Assembly (NCBI RefSeq): GCF_026341035.1
Contig: NZ_JAPEOQ010000001.1
Location: forward strand, 2,294,001 to 2,358,000
DNA from: Streptomyces sp. NBC_01016
GTDB lineage: Bacteria > Actinomycetota > Actinomycetes > Streptomycetales > Streptomycetaceae
Direction: 5' to 3'
Length of the DNA stretch: 64,000 nt
A program made the position numbers and the translations under genes. Below, piece by piece: positions 53,604 to 62,811 of this stretch. How positions within the stretch are numbered: position 1 is the stretch's first letter; each line of letters opens with the position of its first letter. A model generated the notes under the pieces. That model searched no databases. It was not told the DNA's origin and worked only from the letters and a program-made list of their open reading frames with translations.

Positions 53604-54644
53604 TCACTCCTCGACGAGGAGCTTGTCCCGGAGCTGGGCCAGCGTGCGGGCCAGCAGGCGCGAGACGTGCATCTGGGAGATGCCGACCTCCTGGGCGATC
53701 TGCGACTGCGTCATGTTCCCGAAGAAACGCAGCAGCAGAATGCGCTTCTCGCGCGGCGGCAGGTCCTCCAGGAGCGGCTTGAGTGACTCGCGGTACTCGA
53801 CGCCCTCCAGCGCCTCGTCCTCGGACCCCAGCGTGTCCGCGACCGCCGGGGACTCGTCGTCCGTGTCCGGGACGTCCAGGGACAGCGTGGAGTACGCGTT
53901 GGCCGACTCCAGGCCCTCCAGGACCTCCTCCTCGGAGATGCCCAGCTTCTCGGCCAACTCATGGACCGTGGGGGAGCGCCCGTTCACCTGGGACAGCTCC
54001 GCGGTCGCCGTCGTCAGGGCCAGGCGCAGCTCCTGGAGGCGGCGCGGCACGCGCACGGCCCAGCCCTTGTCGCGGAAGTGCCGCTTGATCTCGCCGACGA
54101 CGGTCGGCGTCGCGTACGTGGAGAACTCCACGCCGCGCTCGGGGTCGAAACGGTCGACCGACTTGATCAGGCCGATCGTCGCGACCTGGGTGAGGTCGTC
54201 CAGGGGCTCGCCGCGGTTGCGGAAGCGGCGCGCCAGGTGCTCGACCAGGGGCAGATGCATGCGCACGAGCTTGTTGCGCAGCTCCGCGTACTCCGGGCTG
54301 CCGTCCGTCAGGGCGCGCAGCTCGATGAACATCGCCCGGGCACCGCTGCGGTCCCGCGGATCGTGCCGGTCGTGCCGCTCACCGTGTCGCTCGTGGTCGC
54401 TCATCAATCCCGCCCGTCGCGCGTCCGATCCCCCTGAGCCCCCGCGAAGTACGGCCCCCGGAGTCGGCGCTGCCTGCTGTGCCGCGTCGGCCGCCGGGTC
54501 CGCCGTGTCCTCCGGGTGCGGCAGGGCCTGCTGCTCGGGGATGCCGGTGGTCGGCCGCTGCATCCCGTCTGTGCCCTCGGCCGGGAGATTCAGATCCCGT
54601 GTGCCGCGCTTGTCGTCCCGCACCGGACCGTCCCCGTTCCTCAC
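53604..54644 (-). CDS. sigH: SigB/SigF-family stress sigma factor SigH
   Basis: 346 aa. Sigma-70 group 3: region 2 (LVEHLARRFRNRGEPLDDLTQVATIGLIKSVDRFD), region 3, and region 4 (PPREKRILLLRFFGNMTQSQIAQEVGISQMHVSRLLA). About 100 residues of Pro/Ala-rich sequence precede region 2, with in-frame Met codons (MQRPTTG, MSDHERHGE, MFIELRAL) that could give the shorter SigH forms known in S. coelicolor. GTG 54644 overlaps the ushX stop by four bases, so it is coupled to its antagonist. SigH serves osmotic and heat stress and septation. Confidence 0.9.
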   Translation of the reverse strand: MRNGDGPVRDDKRGTRDLNLPAEGTDGMQRPTTGIPEQQALPHPEDTADPAADAAQQAAPTPGAVLRGGSGGSDARRAGLMSDHERHGERHDRHDPRDRSGARAMFIELRALTDGSPEYAELRNKLVRMHLPLVEHLARRFRNRGEPLDDLTQVATIGLIKSVDRFDPERGVEFSTYATPTVVGEIKRHFRDKGWAVRVPRRLQELRLALTTATAELSQVNGRSPTVHELAEKLGISEEEVLEGLESANAYSTLSLDVPDTDDESPAVADTLGSEDEALEGVEYRESLKPLLEDLPPREKRILLLRFFGNMTQSQIAQEVGISQMHVSRLLARTLAQLRDKLLVEE

Positions 54645-55054
54645 GTCGGGCCGGGGCCCGCGCCGCGCTTCTTGTAGAGGCTGATGGAGACGGTCTTGTC
54701 CTCGGCCACTGTGGAGTCGACCTGGCCCGCGAGGGCCGACAACACCGTCCACGCGAACGTGTCGCGTTCCGGGGCCCGGCCGTCGGTCGTCGGCGCGGAG
54801 ACCGTCACCTCCAAGGAGTCGTCGACCAGCCGGAACACGCAGCTGAGCACGGACCCCGCGACGGCCTGCTGAAGCAGGATCGCGCAGGCCTCGTCGACAG
54901 CGATGCGCAGGTCCTCGATCTCGTCGAGGGTGAAGTCCAAACGCGCTGCGAGGCCGGCCGTCGCCGTACGCAGCACCGACAGGTAGGCACCCGCAGCCGG
55001 GAGTCGGACTTCCACGAAGTCCTGATTACCGGGGTCGCCTGCGATCTGGGACAC
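54641..55054 (-). CDS. ushX: Anti-sigma factor UshX/PrsH (RsbW-like)
   Basis: 137 aa from GTG 55054 (GGAGG five bases upstream; a TTG at 55066 sits on the RBS). HATPase_c_2 fold: RLPAAGAYLSVLRTATAGLAARLDF, IEDLRIAVDEACAILLQQAV. The N-box Asn is missing (EACAILLQQ instead of EAxxNxxxH) and no DxGxG is seen, so ATP-dependent kinase activity may be lost, consistent with a simple anti-sigma role. It precedes sigH with a GTGA overlap and holds SigH inactive. Confidence 0.87.
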   Translation of the reverse strand: MSQIAGDPGNQDFVEVRLPAAGAYLSVLRTATAGLAARLDFTLDEIEDLRIAVDEACAILLQQAVAGSVLSCVFRLVDDSLEVTVSAPTTDGRAPERDTFAWTVLSALAGQVDSTVAEDKTVSISLYKKRGAGPGPT

Positions 55055-55268
55055 CCTCACCTCCAAGGTGGTACAAGCACTTTCGGGCTCCGGAGGCTTC
55101 GTCCCCCGGGAGATGCGCCGCTTATATCTGCGGTGACGCTACCGCGCGCCCGACTTTCCTGTCCCGGGGACCCCCGGCCCATTGCTGTCACTCATAGTAA
55201 GCCTACGGGTACGGACAGTGGCTAGAGGGCGTGCGGGCTCAATTGGAAAGAGCGGGCGCCGGTTTGAC

Positions 55269-55294
55269 GTACCCAGGCGTCAGTGCATCGAACC
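55269..55294 (-). promoter_or_regulatory. SigH/SigB-type promoter upstream of ushX-sigH
   Basis: On the minus strand GGTT (55291-55294), a 16-nt spacer and GGGTAC (55269-55274), matching the Streptomyces SigB-family consensus GNNT-N14-16-GGGTAY. It lies about 215 bp before ushX, suggesting autoregulation. Confidence 0.65.
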
Positions 55295-55319
55295 CCGGAG
55301 GGGCGCGGGAACCGCCGGG

Positions 55320-55580
55320 TCAGACCAGAATCGAGTCGACAAAGCACCAACGCCAGCTCTCACCAGGCTCGAAGGTGCGCATCACCGGATGACCGGTCTC
55401 GGCGTGGTGAACCGTCGCGTGCTTGTACGGGGACGAGTCGCAGCACCCGACGTGACCGCAGACCAGACACAGGCGTAGTTGCACAGGGTGACTGCCGACG
55501 GCCAGGCACTCCAAGCAGGTCTCGCTCAGAGGTGCGGGCTCGGGGTGCGGCAGCGCGGCGACGTGCGAGCACTCGTTCAT
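55320..55580 (-). CDS. UBP-type zinc finger protein
   Basis: 86 aa, a stand-alone zf-UBP domain: CSHVAALPHPEP, ETCLECLAVGSHPVQLRLCLVC, GHVGCCDSSPYKHATVHHAETGHPV; about eight Cys/His ligands, enough for two or three zincs. In eukaryotes the domain binds ubiquitin tails; bacterial homologues are uncharacterised. ATG 55580 follows TAACCT at seven bases, a leaderless arrangement. Divergent from the antiporter gene. Confidence 0.86.
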   Translation of the reverse strand: MNECSHVAALPHPEPAPLSETCLECLAVGSHPVQLRLCLVCGHVGCCDSSPYKHATVHHAETGHPVMRTFEPGESWRWCFVDSILV

Positions 55581-55631
55581 GATGGCCAGGTTACGACGGG
55601 CAGTGCGGAGCAGGGCGGTGGAAGGCGGGTC

Positions 55632-57230
55632 ATGGACGTATTGCCTCTGGTGGGTCTGATCGCCGCTAGTGCGGCCGTGGCGGGAGCGGCGCGCAGGACG
55701 CCCGTCCCGGCACCGCTCCTCCTGGTCGCCATCGGCCTGATCGCGTCATACGTACCGTGGGTTCCGGAGTACGTGCTCGACCCGCACATCGTGCTGCCGC
55801 TGATCCTGCCCCCGCTGCTGCACACCGCCGCCCTGGAGAGCTCCTACCTCGACCTGAGGGCGAACATCAGGCCCGTCGCGCTGCTCTCCGTGGGCTACGT
55901 CCTGTTCGCCACGCTGGCGGTGGGCTGGCTGGCGTACGAGCTGATCCCGGACCTGCCGCTGACCGCCGCGCTCGTCCTGGGGGCGGTGATCGCGCCGCCG
56001 GACGCGGTGGCCGCCACGGCGATCGCCCGGCGGGTGGGGCTGCCCTCCCGGATCACCACGATCCTGCAGGGCGAGTCCCTCGTGAACGACGCGACCGCGA
56101 TCACCGCCTACAAGGTGGCCCTCGCGGCGGCGGTGGGCGAGGGTGCGAGCTGGGCGGGCGGGATCGAGGAGTTCCTGGTGGCCGCTGTCGGCGGGGTCGG
56201 TGTGGGGTTGCTGCTGATGGTGCCGCTGCACTGGTTGCGCACGCACCTCAAGGAAGCGCTGCTGCAGAACACGCTCTCCCTGCTGATCCCCTTCCTCGCG
56301 TACGCGGTCGCGGAACAAGTGGGCGCCTCCGGGGTGCTCGCCGTCGTGACCGTCGCGCTCTACCTGGGGCACCGCTCCTGGCAGGTCGATTTCGAGACAC
56401 GGCTCCAGGAGACCGCGGTGTGGAAGGTCGTCGCGTTCATCCTGGAGTCCGCCGTCTTCGCGCTCATCGGCCTCCAGCTGCGCTTCGTCCTCGAAGGGCT
56501 CGGCGAGTACAGCGTGTGGCAGGCGATCTGGTACGCGGTCGGGGTGTTCGTCTTCGTGGTCGTGATCCGCTTCGTGTGGTCGTATCCGGCCACCTATCTG
56601 CCGTGGTGCCTGTCGTCCCGCATCCGTGCGCGCGAGAGCGACACGGACTGGAAGAGGCCGCTTGTCGTGAGCTGGGCCGGCATGCGGGGCGTGGTGTCGC
56701 TGGCCATCGCGTTCTCCATCCCGCTGGTCACGGAGGACGGGGAGCCGTTCCCCTCGCGCAACCTGGTGCTCTTCCTGACCTTCACGACGGTCATCGGAAC
56801 ACTCGTCGTCCAGGGGCTCACGCTGCCGCCGCTCATCAAGCTCCTCAAGCTGCCGGGCCGGGACACGCAGGCCGAGACGCTCGCCGAGGCCCAGGCGCAG
56901 AACGCCGCCTCCGTGGCCGCGGAGGAGCGCGTGGACGAGTTGATGCAGGACGAGCGCAACTGCCTGCCCACGCCCCTCCAGGACCGTCTGCGCACCGTTC
57001 TGGAGCGGCGCCGCAACTCGGTGTGGGAGCGGCTCGGGCAGGCCAACCCGGTGACCGGCGAGTCCGCCGACGACACCTACCGCCGGCTCGCGCGGGAGGC
57101 GATCGCGGCCGAACGCGAGGTCTTCGTACGGATGCGGGACGAGCGGCGGATCGACGACGAGATGCTGCGGACACTGCTGCGCAAGCTGGACCTGGAGGAG
57201 GCCGCCGCCTACCGGGAGGTCGACGACTGA
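55632..57230 (+). CDS. Na+/H+ antiporter, CPA1 family (NhaP-like)
   Basis: 532 aa, about 12 helices. The ion-binding region is VLGAVIAPPDAVAATAIARRV (the ND/PPDA motif) and GESLVNDATAITAYKVAL; RPLVVSWAGMRGVVSLAIAF is the CPA1 R-G motif. A soluble C-terminal helical tail (residues 420-532) is probably regulatory. ATG 55632 follows GGAAGGCGGG. Its last 22 bp overlap the end of the convergent PLP-enzyme gene. Confidence 0.92.
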   Translation: MDVLPLVGLIAASAAVAGAARRTPVPAPLLLVAIGLIASYVPWVPEYVLDPHIVLPLILPPLLHTAALESSYLDLRANIRPVALLSVGYVLFATLAVGWLAYELIPDLPLTAALVLGAVIAPPDAVAATAIARRVGLPSRITTILQGESLVNDATAITAYKVALAAAVGEGASWAGGIEEFLVAAVGGVGVGLLLMVPLHWLRTHLKEALLQNTLSLLIPFLAYAVAEQVGASGVLAVVTVALYLGHRSWQVDFETRLQETAVWKVVAFILESAVFALIGLQLRFVLEGLGEYSVWQAIWYAVGVFVFVVVIRFVWSYPATYLPWCLSSRIRARESDTDWKRPLVVSWAGMRGVVSLAIAFSIPLVTEDGEPFPSRNLVLFLTFTTVIGTLVVQGLTLPPLIKLLKLPGRDTQAETLAEAQAQNAASVAAEERVDELMQDERNCLPTPLQDRLRTVLERRRNSVWERLGQANPVTGESADDTYRRLAREAIAAEREVFVRMRDERRIDDEMLRTLLRKLDLEEAAAYREVDD

Positions 57231-58156
57231 GCGCCCTCGAAGGGGGCGCCCGTGATCACCGCCGCGAGCGTCGTGCCGCGCGGGAACGCGCCCTCCTGAG
57301 TGAGGGCGACAAGTGCGTACAGCGCTTTGGCGACGTACAGGCGCTCGACGGGCAGGCCGTGGCGGTTCTCGAAGTCCTCGGCGAACGCAGCGAGTTCCTC
57401 GGGCACGCGCGCGTAGCCGCCGAAATGGAACCGGTCCTCCACGTGCCAGGAGCCCCGCGGCCCGCCGAACGCCGCCTCCTGCAAGGCGCGCACGTCGGCC
57501 TCCAGGAACCCGCCCTTGAGGACGGCGACGCCCATGGCGCGCTGGTCGGGGGAGAGCCCGGCGGCGAGCCCCGCGAGGGTGCCGCCCGTGCCGCAGGCCA
57601 GTGCGACGACATCCGCGTGGCCGCGCAGCTCCCGGCCGAGGTCCGTACAGCCTTGAACGGCGAGGGAGTTGCTGCCGCCCTCGGGCACCACGTACGCGTC
57701 ATCGGCGCCGGCGGCATCGAGGAGCCCGGTCAGCACGTCGGGGTCGGTCTTGCGCCGGTACGTCGACCTGTCGACGAAGTGCAGGCGCATCCCGTCGGCC
57801 GCGCAGCGGGACAGGGACGGGTTGAGCGGGCGGTCGGCGAGTTCCTGGCCGCGGACGACACCGATGGTGGGGATGTCCAGGAGCCGGCCCGCCGCGGCCG
57901 TGGCCCGCAGATGGTTCGAGTACGCGCCCCCGAAGGTGACGATCGCGCGACCCCGGGACGCCGCCGCGTCGATGTTCAGGGCGAGCTTGCGCCACTTGTT
58001 GCCGATCAGATCCGGGTGGATCAGGTCGTCCCGCTTGAGCAGCAGGCGCACGCCGTGGCGCGCGAAGCGCTCGTCGTCGACCTCCACGAGGGGAGAGGGG
58101 AGGCGGGGGCGCAGGCCGGATGCGGTGGGGCGGGACACCCGGCCATTGTCGGACAC
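57209..58156 (-). CDS. PLP-dependent enzyme, ACC deaminase/D-cysteine desulfhydrase family
   Basis: 315 aa, fold type II. The PLP lysine lies in DLIGNKWRKLALN; FGGAYSNHLRATAAAG binds the substrate carboxylate and ACGTGGTLAG the phosphate. Members are 1-aminocyclopropane-1-carboxylate deaminases or D-cysteine desulfhydrases; I cannot choose. A GTG (VSRPTASG) is possible just after ATG 58156. Tail-to-tail overlap of 22 bp with the antiporter. Confidence 0.88.
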   Translation of the reverse strand: MSDNGRVSRPTASGLRPRLPSPLVEVDDERFARHGVRLLLKRDDLIHPDLIGNKWRKLALNIDAAASRGRAIVTFGGAYSNHLRATAAAGRLLDIPTIGVVRGQELADRPLNPSLSRCAADGMRLHFVDRSTYRRKTDPDVLTGLLDAAGADDAYVVPEGGSNSLAVQGCTDLGRELRGHADVVALACGTGGTLAGLAAGLSPDQRAMGVAVLKGGFLEADVRALQEAAFGGPRGSWHVEDRFHFGGYARVPEELAAFAEDFENRHGLPVERLYVAKALYALVALTQEGAFPRGTTLAAVITGAPFEGAQSSTSR

Positions 58157-58190
58157 CGGGCCGGGTTCCCGCCCGCGCGGCGGCGGGCGG

Positions 58191-58781
58191 CTACTTGAGC
58201 CGGTCCCCGATGCGCTTGCGCATCGACGCCATCGTGAAGCCCTTGGGGTCGATCTTCCCCGGCTGCCACTCCAGGTGGCCGATCACCGAGCGCTCGGTCC
58301 ACCCGTGGTGGCGGCAGATCGCCGCGGCCGCCTTCTCGATGGCCTCCAACTGGGCGGCGGGCCAGGAGTCGTCGCCGTTGCCGAGGTTCTCGCACTCGAA
58401 GCCGTAGAAGCGGCTGTTGCCGTCCGTGTTCGCCTCGTTGTCGTGCGGCAGGGCCTTCTCGGCGATCACCGCGCGCAGCACGTCGTCGTCGCCCAGGCCC
58501 GCGTGGTTCGCCCGGCCGTAGCCGACCAGGTGTACGCGGCCGTCCTTCGTGATGACGCCGTGGCACAGCGGTCCCGGCAGGTTCGCGTGGCCGTCGCGGC
58601 AGACGCGCACCGTGCTGGCGCTGCCGGAGGTGGCGGTGTGGTGGATCATCACCCCGTTCAACGGGCCCCAGCTACCGATGTGATTGCGGTTGTGGTGCCG
58701 CCAGTCGCCGACCTCGACCACCGTCAGGCCCTCGTCCTTGAGAGCCTTGATGAAGCTGCTTGCGGACATGGGTGGGGCCAC
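58191..58781 (-). CDS. N-acetylmuramoyl-L-alanine amidase (Amidase_2/PGRP type)
   Basis: 196 aa. Zinc ligands lie in NGVMIHHTATSG (His) and VIGHLEWQPGKIDPKG (His and the catalytic region); GRANHAGLG is conserved in this group. No signal peptide is seen, so it may be intracellular or exported otherwise; similar proteins occur as phage endolysins. GTG 58781 has GGAGG five bases upstream, better than ATG 58769. Acts on the lactyl-alanine bond of peptidoglycan. Confidence 0.86.
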   Translation of the reverse strand: MAPPMSASSFIKALKDEGLTVVEVGDWRHHNRNHIGSWGPLNGVMIHHTATSGSASTVRVCRDGHANLPGPLCHGVITKDGRVHLVGYGRANHAGLGDDDVLRAVIAEKALPHDNEANTDGNSRFYGFECENLGNGDDSWPAAQLEAIEKAAAAICRHHGWTERSVIGHLEWQPGKIDPKGFTMASMRKRIGDRLK

Positions 58782-58918
58782 GGCCGCCTCCTTCGCGGGA
58801 GCGACGGCCGCCGACTGCGCGCCGTCTCGTACGGTTCGCTTTTACCCGGAACTGCCGTTCAGCGACCTTCTGTTCGCATAACGTGCACAAGGTTCGCGGC
58901 GGTCGGCGGCCAGGTCGC

Positions 58919-59152
58919 TCAGCTGCGCAGGACGCCGTCCCCGTTCGCCGCGATGTGCGACTCGAGGGCCTGCAGCGCCTGCTGCGTGGCCTCCGGGCTG
59001 CCGGTGCCCTTGCGCTCCGCGTAGTACGCCGCGCCCAGTCGCTTGAGCAGATCGCCGCCCGCGCGCTGCGCCTGCACATCGTCCAGCTTCTGCTTGCCCT
59101 GCGTCAGGCCGCGCTGCGCCTGCTCCTTGGCCCGGTCCATAAATCCCGCCAT
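58919..59152 (-). CDS. Small helical conserved protein
   Basis: 77 aa starting MAGFMDRAKEQAQRGLTQGK, an amphipathic, Gln/Ala/Lys-rich sequence with a predicted coiled stretch and KRLGAAYYAERKG in the middle. No membrane segment. GAAGGG lies upstream of ATG 59152. It is divergent from the encapsulin gene (220-bp gap). Similar short proteins are common in streptomycetes; function unknown. Confidence 0.72.
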   Translation of the reverse strand: MAGFMDRAKEQAQRGLTQGKQKLDDVQAQRAGGDLLKRLGAAYYAERKGTGSPEATQQALQALESHIAANGDGVLRS

Positions 59153-59372
59153 GGTGATCACCCTTCTCGTCTTTACCGTTTCCTGACCAACGCGCGCCGG
59201 GATCTTCGAGTTCCGGGCGGTCGAGGAACAGGGGCCGGGAGAGTGGATAAGTGCCCACCCAATGCCCCGCCCGTCCGCCATCCATTCCCCCTCATTTGTG
59301 TAATGGTGCGATCGCTCTCCGTGCTGAAAGCTTGTCCGCGCAGGTCAGTTCATGATCGGGAGGGCATTGCAC

Positions 59373-60779
59373 ATGTCGGTAGGCGAAGAGGTCCGCGAGC
59401 AGACCCCCGGACCGCAGAAGAGTCTGGGCACGTCCGCGGCGCGGAACCTGGCCACGACCACCAAGTCCGCACCGCAGATGCAGGAGATCAGCTCCCGCTG
59501 GCTGCTGCGGACGCTGCCCTGGGTGGATGTGAAGGGCGGCACGTACCGGGTCAACCGACGGTTGAGCTATTCGGTCGGAGACGGACGCGTCACGTTCGTG
59601 AAGACGGGGGACGACGTCAGGGTCATCCCCGCCGAGTTGGGGGAGCTCCCCGCGCTGCGGGGTTATGAGGACGAGGACGTGCTGGGCGAGCTCGCCCAGC
59701 GCTGCACCCAGCGGGAGTTCGAGGCCGGCGAGCTGATCGCCTCGTTCGGCAGCCGGGCCGACGAGGTGTTCCTGCTCGCACACGGACGCGTCGAGAAGGT
59801 CGGCACCGGTCCCTACGGGGACGACGCGGTGCTCGGAGTGCTGGCCGACGGCGCGTACTTCGGCGATCAGGCACTGCTCGACGAGGAGAGCATCTGGGAG
59901 TACACGGCGCGAGCGGCCACCGCGTGCACCGTGCTCACGCTGCCGCGCGGCGACTTCGAGCAGGTCGCCGAGCGCGCCGAATCGCTGCGCGACCACCTCC
60001 AGCAGCTGCGCTCGCTGCCCGAGCAGCGGGCCAACTCGTACGGCGAGAAGCAGATCGACCTCGCGGCCGGACACGTCGGGGAAGCGGTCCTGCCCGGGAC
60101 CTTCGTCGACTACGAATCCGCGCCGCGCGAGTACGAGTTGAGCGTCGCCCAGACCGTGCTGCGCATCCACTCGCGCGTCGCCGATCTCTACAACCAGCCC
60201 ATGAACCAGACGGAACACCAGCTCCGGCTCACGGTCGAGGCGCTGAAGGAGCGCCAGGAGCACGAACTCATCAACAACCGGGAGTTCGGCCTGCTCAGCA
60301 ACTGCGAGTACGAGCAGCGCCTGCAGCCGCACGACGGCGCGCCGAGCCCCGACGACATGGACGAACTGCTCAGCAGGCGGCGCGGCTCCAAGCTGTTCCT
60401 CGCGCACCCGAAGGCGATCGCCGCGTTCGGCCGCGAGCTCAACAAGCGCGGCCTGGTCCCCGAGAGCATCGACGTCGGCGGGAACCGCATCCCGACCTGG
60501 CGCGGGGTGCCGATCTATCCGTGCAACAAGATCCCGGTCTCGGACGCGCGGACCACATCCATCATCTGCATGCGTACGGGAGAGGAGGACCAGGGCGTCA
60601 TCGGGCTGCGCCAGTCCGGCATCCCGGACGAGATCGAGCCGAGCCTGTCCGTGCGGTTCATGGGCATCAGCGAGCAGGCGATCATCTCGTACCTGGTGAC
60701 GACGTACTACTCGGCGGCGGTTCTGGTGCCCGATGCGCTCGGAGTGCTGGAGAACGTCGAGGTCGGCAGGTGGCGGTGA
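59373..60779 (+). CDS. Family 2B encapsulin shell protein with cyclic-nucleotide-binding domain
   Basis: 468 aa, the usual size for type 2B shells. Residues 1-90 and 225-468 carry the HK97-type fold ([40 protein letters not shown] at the end); residues 100-215 are an inserted cNMP-binding domain whose phosphate-binding cassette is FGDQALL (163-169) with R180-A-A-T. Encapsulins assemble 60-mer protein compartments. ATG 59373 has GGAGGG eight bases upstream; ATG 59352 lies before it. A prenyl diphosphate synthase gene follows after 112 bp. Confidence 0.95.
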   Translation: MSVGEEVREQTPGPQKSLGTSAARNLATTTKSAPQMQEISSRWLLRTLPWVDVKGGTYRVNRRLSYSVGDGRVTFVKTGDDVRVIPAELGELPALRGYEDEDVLGELAQRCTQREFEAGELIASFGSRADEVFLLAHGRVEKVGTGPYGDDAVLGVLADGAYFGDQALLDEESIWEYTARAATACTVLTLPRGDFEQVAERAESLRDHLQQLRSLPEQRANSYGEKQIDLAAGHVGEAVLPGTFVDYESAPREYELSVAQTVLRIHSRVADLYNQPMNQTEHQLRLTVEALKERQEHELINNREFGLLSNCEYEQRLQPHDGAPSPDDMDELLSRRRGSKLFLAHPKAIAAFGRELNKRGLVPESIDVGGNRIPTWRGVPIYPCNKIPVSDARTTSIICMRTGEEDQGVIGLRQSGIPDEIEPSLSVRFMGISEQAIISYLVTTYYSAAVLVPDALGVLENVEVGRWR

Positions 60780-60891
60780 CGAGCCGCGCCCCGTTCGCCG
60801 TGTCCCCGTCCGACCGGGCGGGTACACCGAGGAGGTACGCGCCCACCCATAGCGGAACCGCCACCGTCCGCGCCCTTTCGGGGGTGAGTCC

Positions 60892-61995
60892 ATGACACAG
60901 CCGGCCGTGAGAGAGCAGACGCGCGTGGCAGCAGAGGCGACCGGGGCGGCCGCGGCACAGGGGTACGAGGCGCAGGAGGCATCGGAGATCCTGGCGCAGG
61001 CCAGAACCGCCGTCGACCCCGAGCTGCGGCGGGCAGTGGACGCCCTGCCGGTGTCGATGCGTCGCGTCGCCCGCTACCACTTCGGTTGGGAGCACGCCGA
61101 CGGCACGCCCGCCACGGGGAACGCGGGGAAGGCCGTGCGGCCCGCCCTCGTGCTCGCGGCGGCGCGGGCCCTCGGCGGGCGGCCCGAGCGGGCGGTGCGG
61201 GCGGCTGCCGCCGTGGAGCTGACCCACAACTTCACGCTGCTGCACGACGACGTGATGGACCGGGACGCCACGCGCAGGCACCGGCCCACGGCGTGGACCG
61301 TGTTCGGGGACGCCGACGCGATCCTCACGGGCGACGCGATACAGGCCCAGGCGCAGCGCCTGCTCGCAGAGGAGGGCCACCCGGCGGCCACGGCCGCGGC
61401 CGCCCGGCTCGCGGCCTGCGTGGTGGAGCTGTGCGAGGGCCAGGCCGTCGACGTCGCCCTGGAGGGGCGGGACCCGGCGGACGTGTCCCTGCCGGAGACG
61501 CTGGCCATGGCGGAGGCCAAGACCGGGGCGCTGCTCGGCTGCGCCTGCGCGGTGGGCGGCCTGTACGCGGGGGCAGGCGAGGAGGAGGTCGAGGCGCTCG
61601 ACGCGTTCGGGCGTTGTGCAGGACTGGCGTTCCAGCTGATCGACGACGTGATCGGGATCTGGGGCGACCCGGTCCGCACCGGCAAGCCGGCCTGCGCGGA
61701 CCTGGCCGTACGCAAGAAGTCCCTGCCCGTGGTCGCCGCGCTCGCCTCCGGCGGTGCGGCGGCGGACGAACTGGCGGCGTTGTACGGGCCGCCGGGACCG
61801 AAGAAGGAAGGAGTGGCGGAACTGGAGGCGATCGCGCTGGCAGTGGAGCGGGCCGGTGGCCGGGACTGGGCGCAGACCCAGGCCGCGGACCACATGTCCC
61901 GCGCGGTCGACCGGTTGTCGCACGCGGTTCCGGTGCCGGAGGCGGCGGACGGCCTGCTGTCCCTGGCGGAGTTCGTCACGCGCCGCGGGTACTGA
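60892..61995 (+). CDS. Polyprenyl diphosphate synthase, likely encapsulin cargo
   Basis: 367 aa, trans-prenyltransferase fold. First Asp-rich motif DDVMD at 119-123 (LLHDDVMDRD); second motif DDVIG at 251-255 (QLIDDVIGIWGD), a form common in this clade. Residues 1-30 are low complexity (Ala, Gln, Thr, Glu), as expected of the disordered N-terminal targeting tail of family 2 cargo. It lies directly after the 2B shell gene and ends at a terminator, so it is the probable cargo. Product chain length unknown; a Met before Asp-rich motif suggests a short-chain product. Confidence 0.91.
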   Translation: MTQPAVREQTRVAAEATGAAAAQGYEAQEASEILAQARTAVDPELRRAVDALPVSMRRVARYHFGWEHADGTPATGNAGKAVRPALVLAAARALGGRPERAVRAAAAVELTHNFTLLHDDVMDRDATRRHRPTAWTVFGDADAILTGDAIQAQAQRLLAEEGHPAATAAAARLAACVVELCEGQAVDVALEGRDPADVSLPETLAMAEAKTGALLGCACAVGGLYAGAGEEEVEALDAFGRCAGLAFQLIDDVIGIWGDPVRTGKPACADLAVRKKSLPVVAALASGGAAADELAALYGPPGPKKEGVAELEAIALAVERAGGRDWAQTQAADHMSRAVDRLSHAVPVPEAADGLLSLAEFVTRRGY

Positions 61996-62006
61996 CGCCT
62001 GCCGGT

Positions 62007-62036
62007 CGGGGTGCCGTGATCGCTTACGGCACCCCG
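62007..62036 (+). terminator. Terminator of the encapsulin operon
   Basis: 11-bp stem CGGGGTGCCGT / ACGGCACCCCG with an 8-nt loop, 12 bp after the prenyl synthase stop; it limits the operon to shell plus synthase. Confidence 0.82.
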
Positions 62037-62150
62037 GAGGCGGCCTCGCGGAGCGGGGTGGGGTGGTGGCGGAAGGCGCGGCGGTGGCGCAGGAGGTGAT
62101 CGTCTAGAGTGCCAACGGCCGTGCAAGGCAAGCGGGTTGGGTGAGGGGCG

Positions 62151-62756
62151 ATGTGCGTGGGCGTGGGAATTCGGCGGGCCGGGGAGGCGGACCGGGATCT
62201 TGTGGTGCGGCTGCTCGACGAGGCGTTCATGGACGACCCGGTCAGCGGCTGGGTGTTTCCCGGTGAGCAGCAGCGCCGGGAGCGGCACTCCGGGCTCATG
62301 GCGGTGTTCGCGGATGCGACGTTCGCGGACGGATATGTGGATCTCACCGAGGACGGTTCGGCCGTCGCGCTGTGGATGGACATGCCGGCCGAGCCGGAGG
62401 ACGAGGGCGACGAGGACGTGCCCGCGCAGGTGCGGGCGGCCGTCGATCCCGACAACGTACGGGTGGAGCAGATAGCCCGGTGGACGGCGCAGGCGCATCC
62501 CGTGGGCCGGGCGCACGCCTACCTGTGGATGATCGGCGTCACGCCCGAGCGGCAGGGGCAGGGCCTGGGGACCGCGTTGATGGCGCCGGTGCTCGAGCGC
62601 TGCGACCGCGAGGGGCTGCCCGCCTACCTGGAGGCCAGCAACCCGCGCAGCCGGGAGCTGTACGGGCGCCTCGGGTTCGTCTTCACCGGCACGGCGATCG
62701 AACTGCCGGACGGGCCGACGGTCTGGCCCATGTGGCGGGAGCCGGACGCCGGCTGA
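62151..62756 (+). CDS. GNAT-family N-acetyltransferase
   Basis: 201 aa. The acetyl-CoA loop is VTPERQGQGLGTAL (Q-x-x-G-x-G/A) and YLEASNPRSRELYGRLGF is the motif B region. The centre (PAEPEDEGDEDVP) is acidic. Substrate unknown. It follows the encapsulin operon but behind a terminator and with its own start (GGGTGAGGGGCG upstream), so a functional link to the shell is unproven. Converges on a dehydrogenase gene. Confidence 0.87.
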   Translation: MCVGVGIRRAGEADRDLVVRLLDEAFMDDPVSGWVFPGEQQRRERHSGLMAVFADATFADGYVDLTEDGSAVALWMDMPAEPEDEGDEDVPAQVRAAVDPDNVRVEQIARWTAQAHPVGRAHAYLWMIGVTPERQGQGLGTALMAPVLERCDREGLPAYLEASNPRSRELYGRLGFVFTGTAIELPDGPTVWPMWREPDAG

Positions 62757-62811
62757 CGCCGCAGTGAGCAGACCGCAGTGAGTGAGCAGATCGCCGTAAG
62801 CAGGACATCGG

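Noticed and set aside
58191..58781. Amidase as part of a prophage lysis cassette
   Set aside because: No holin, tail or integrase genes nearby; the surrounding genes are core metabolism.
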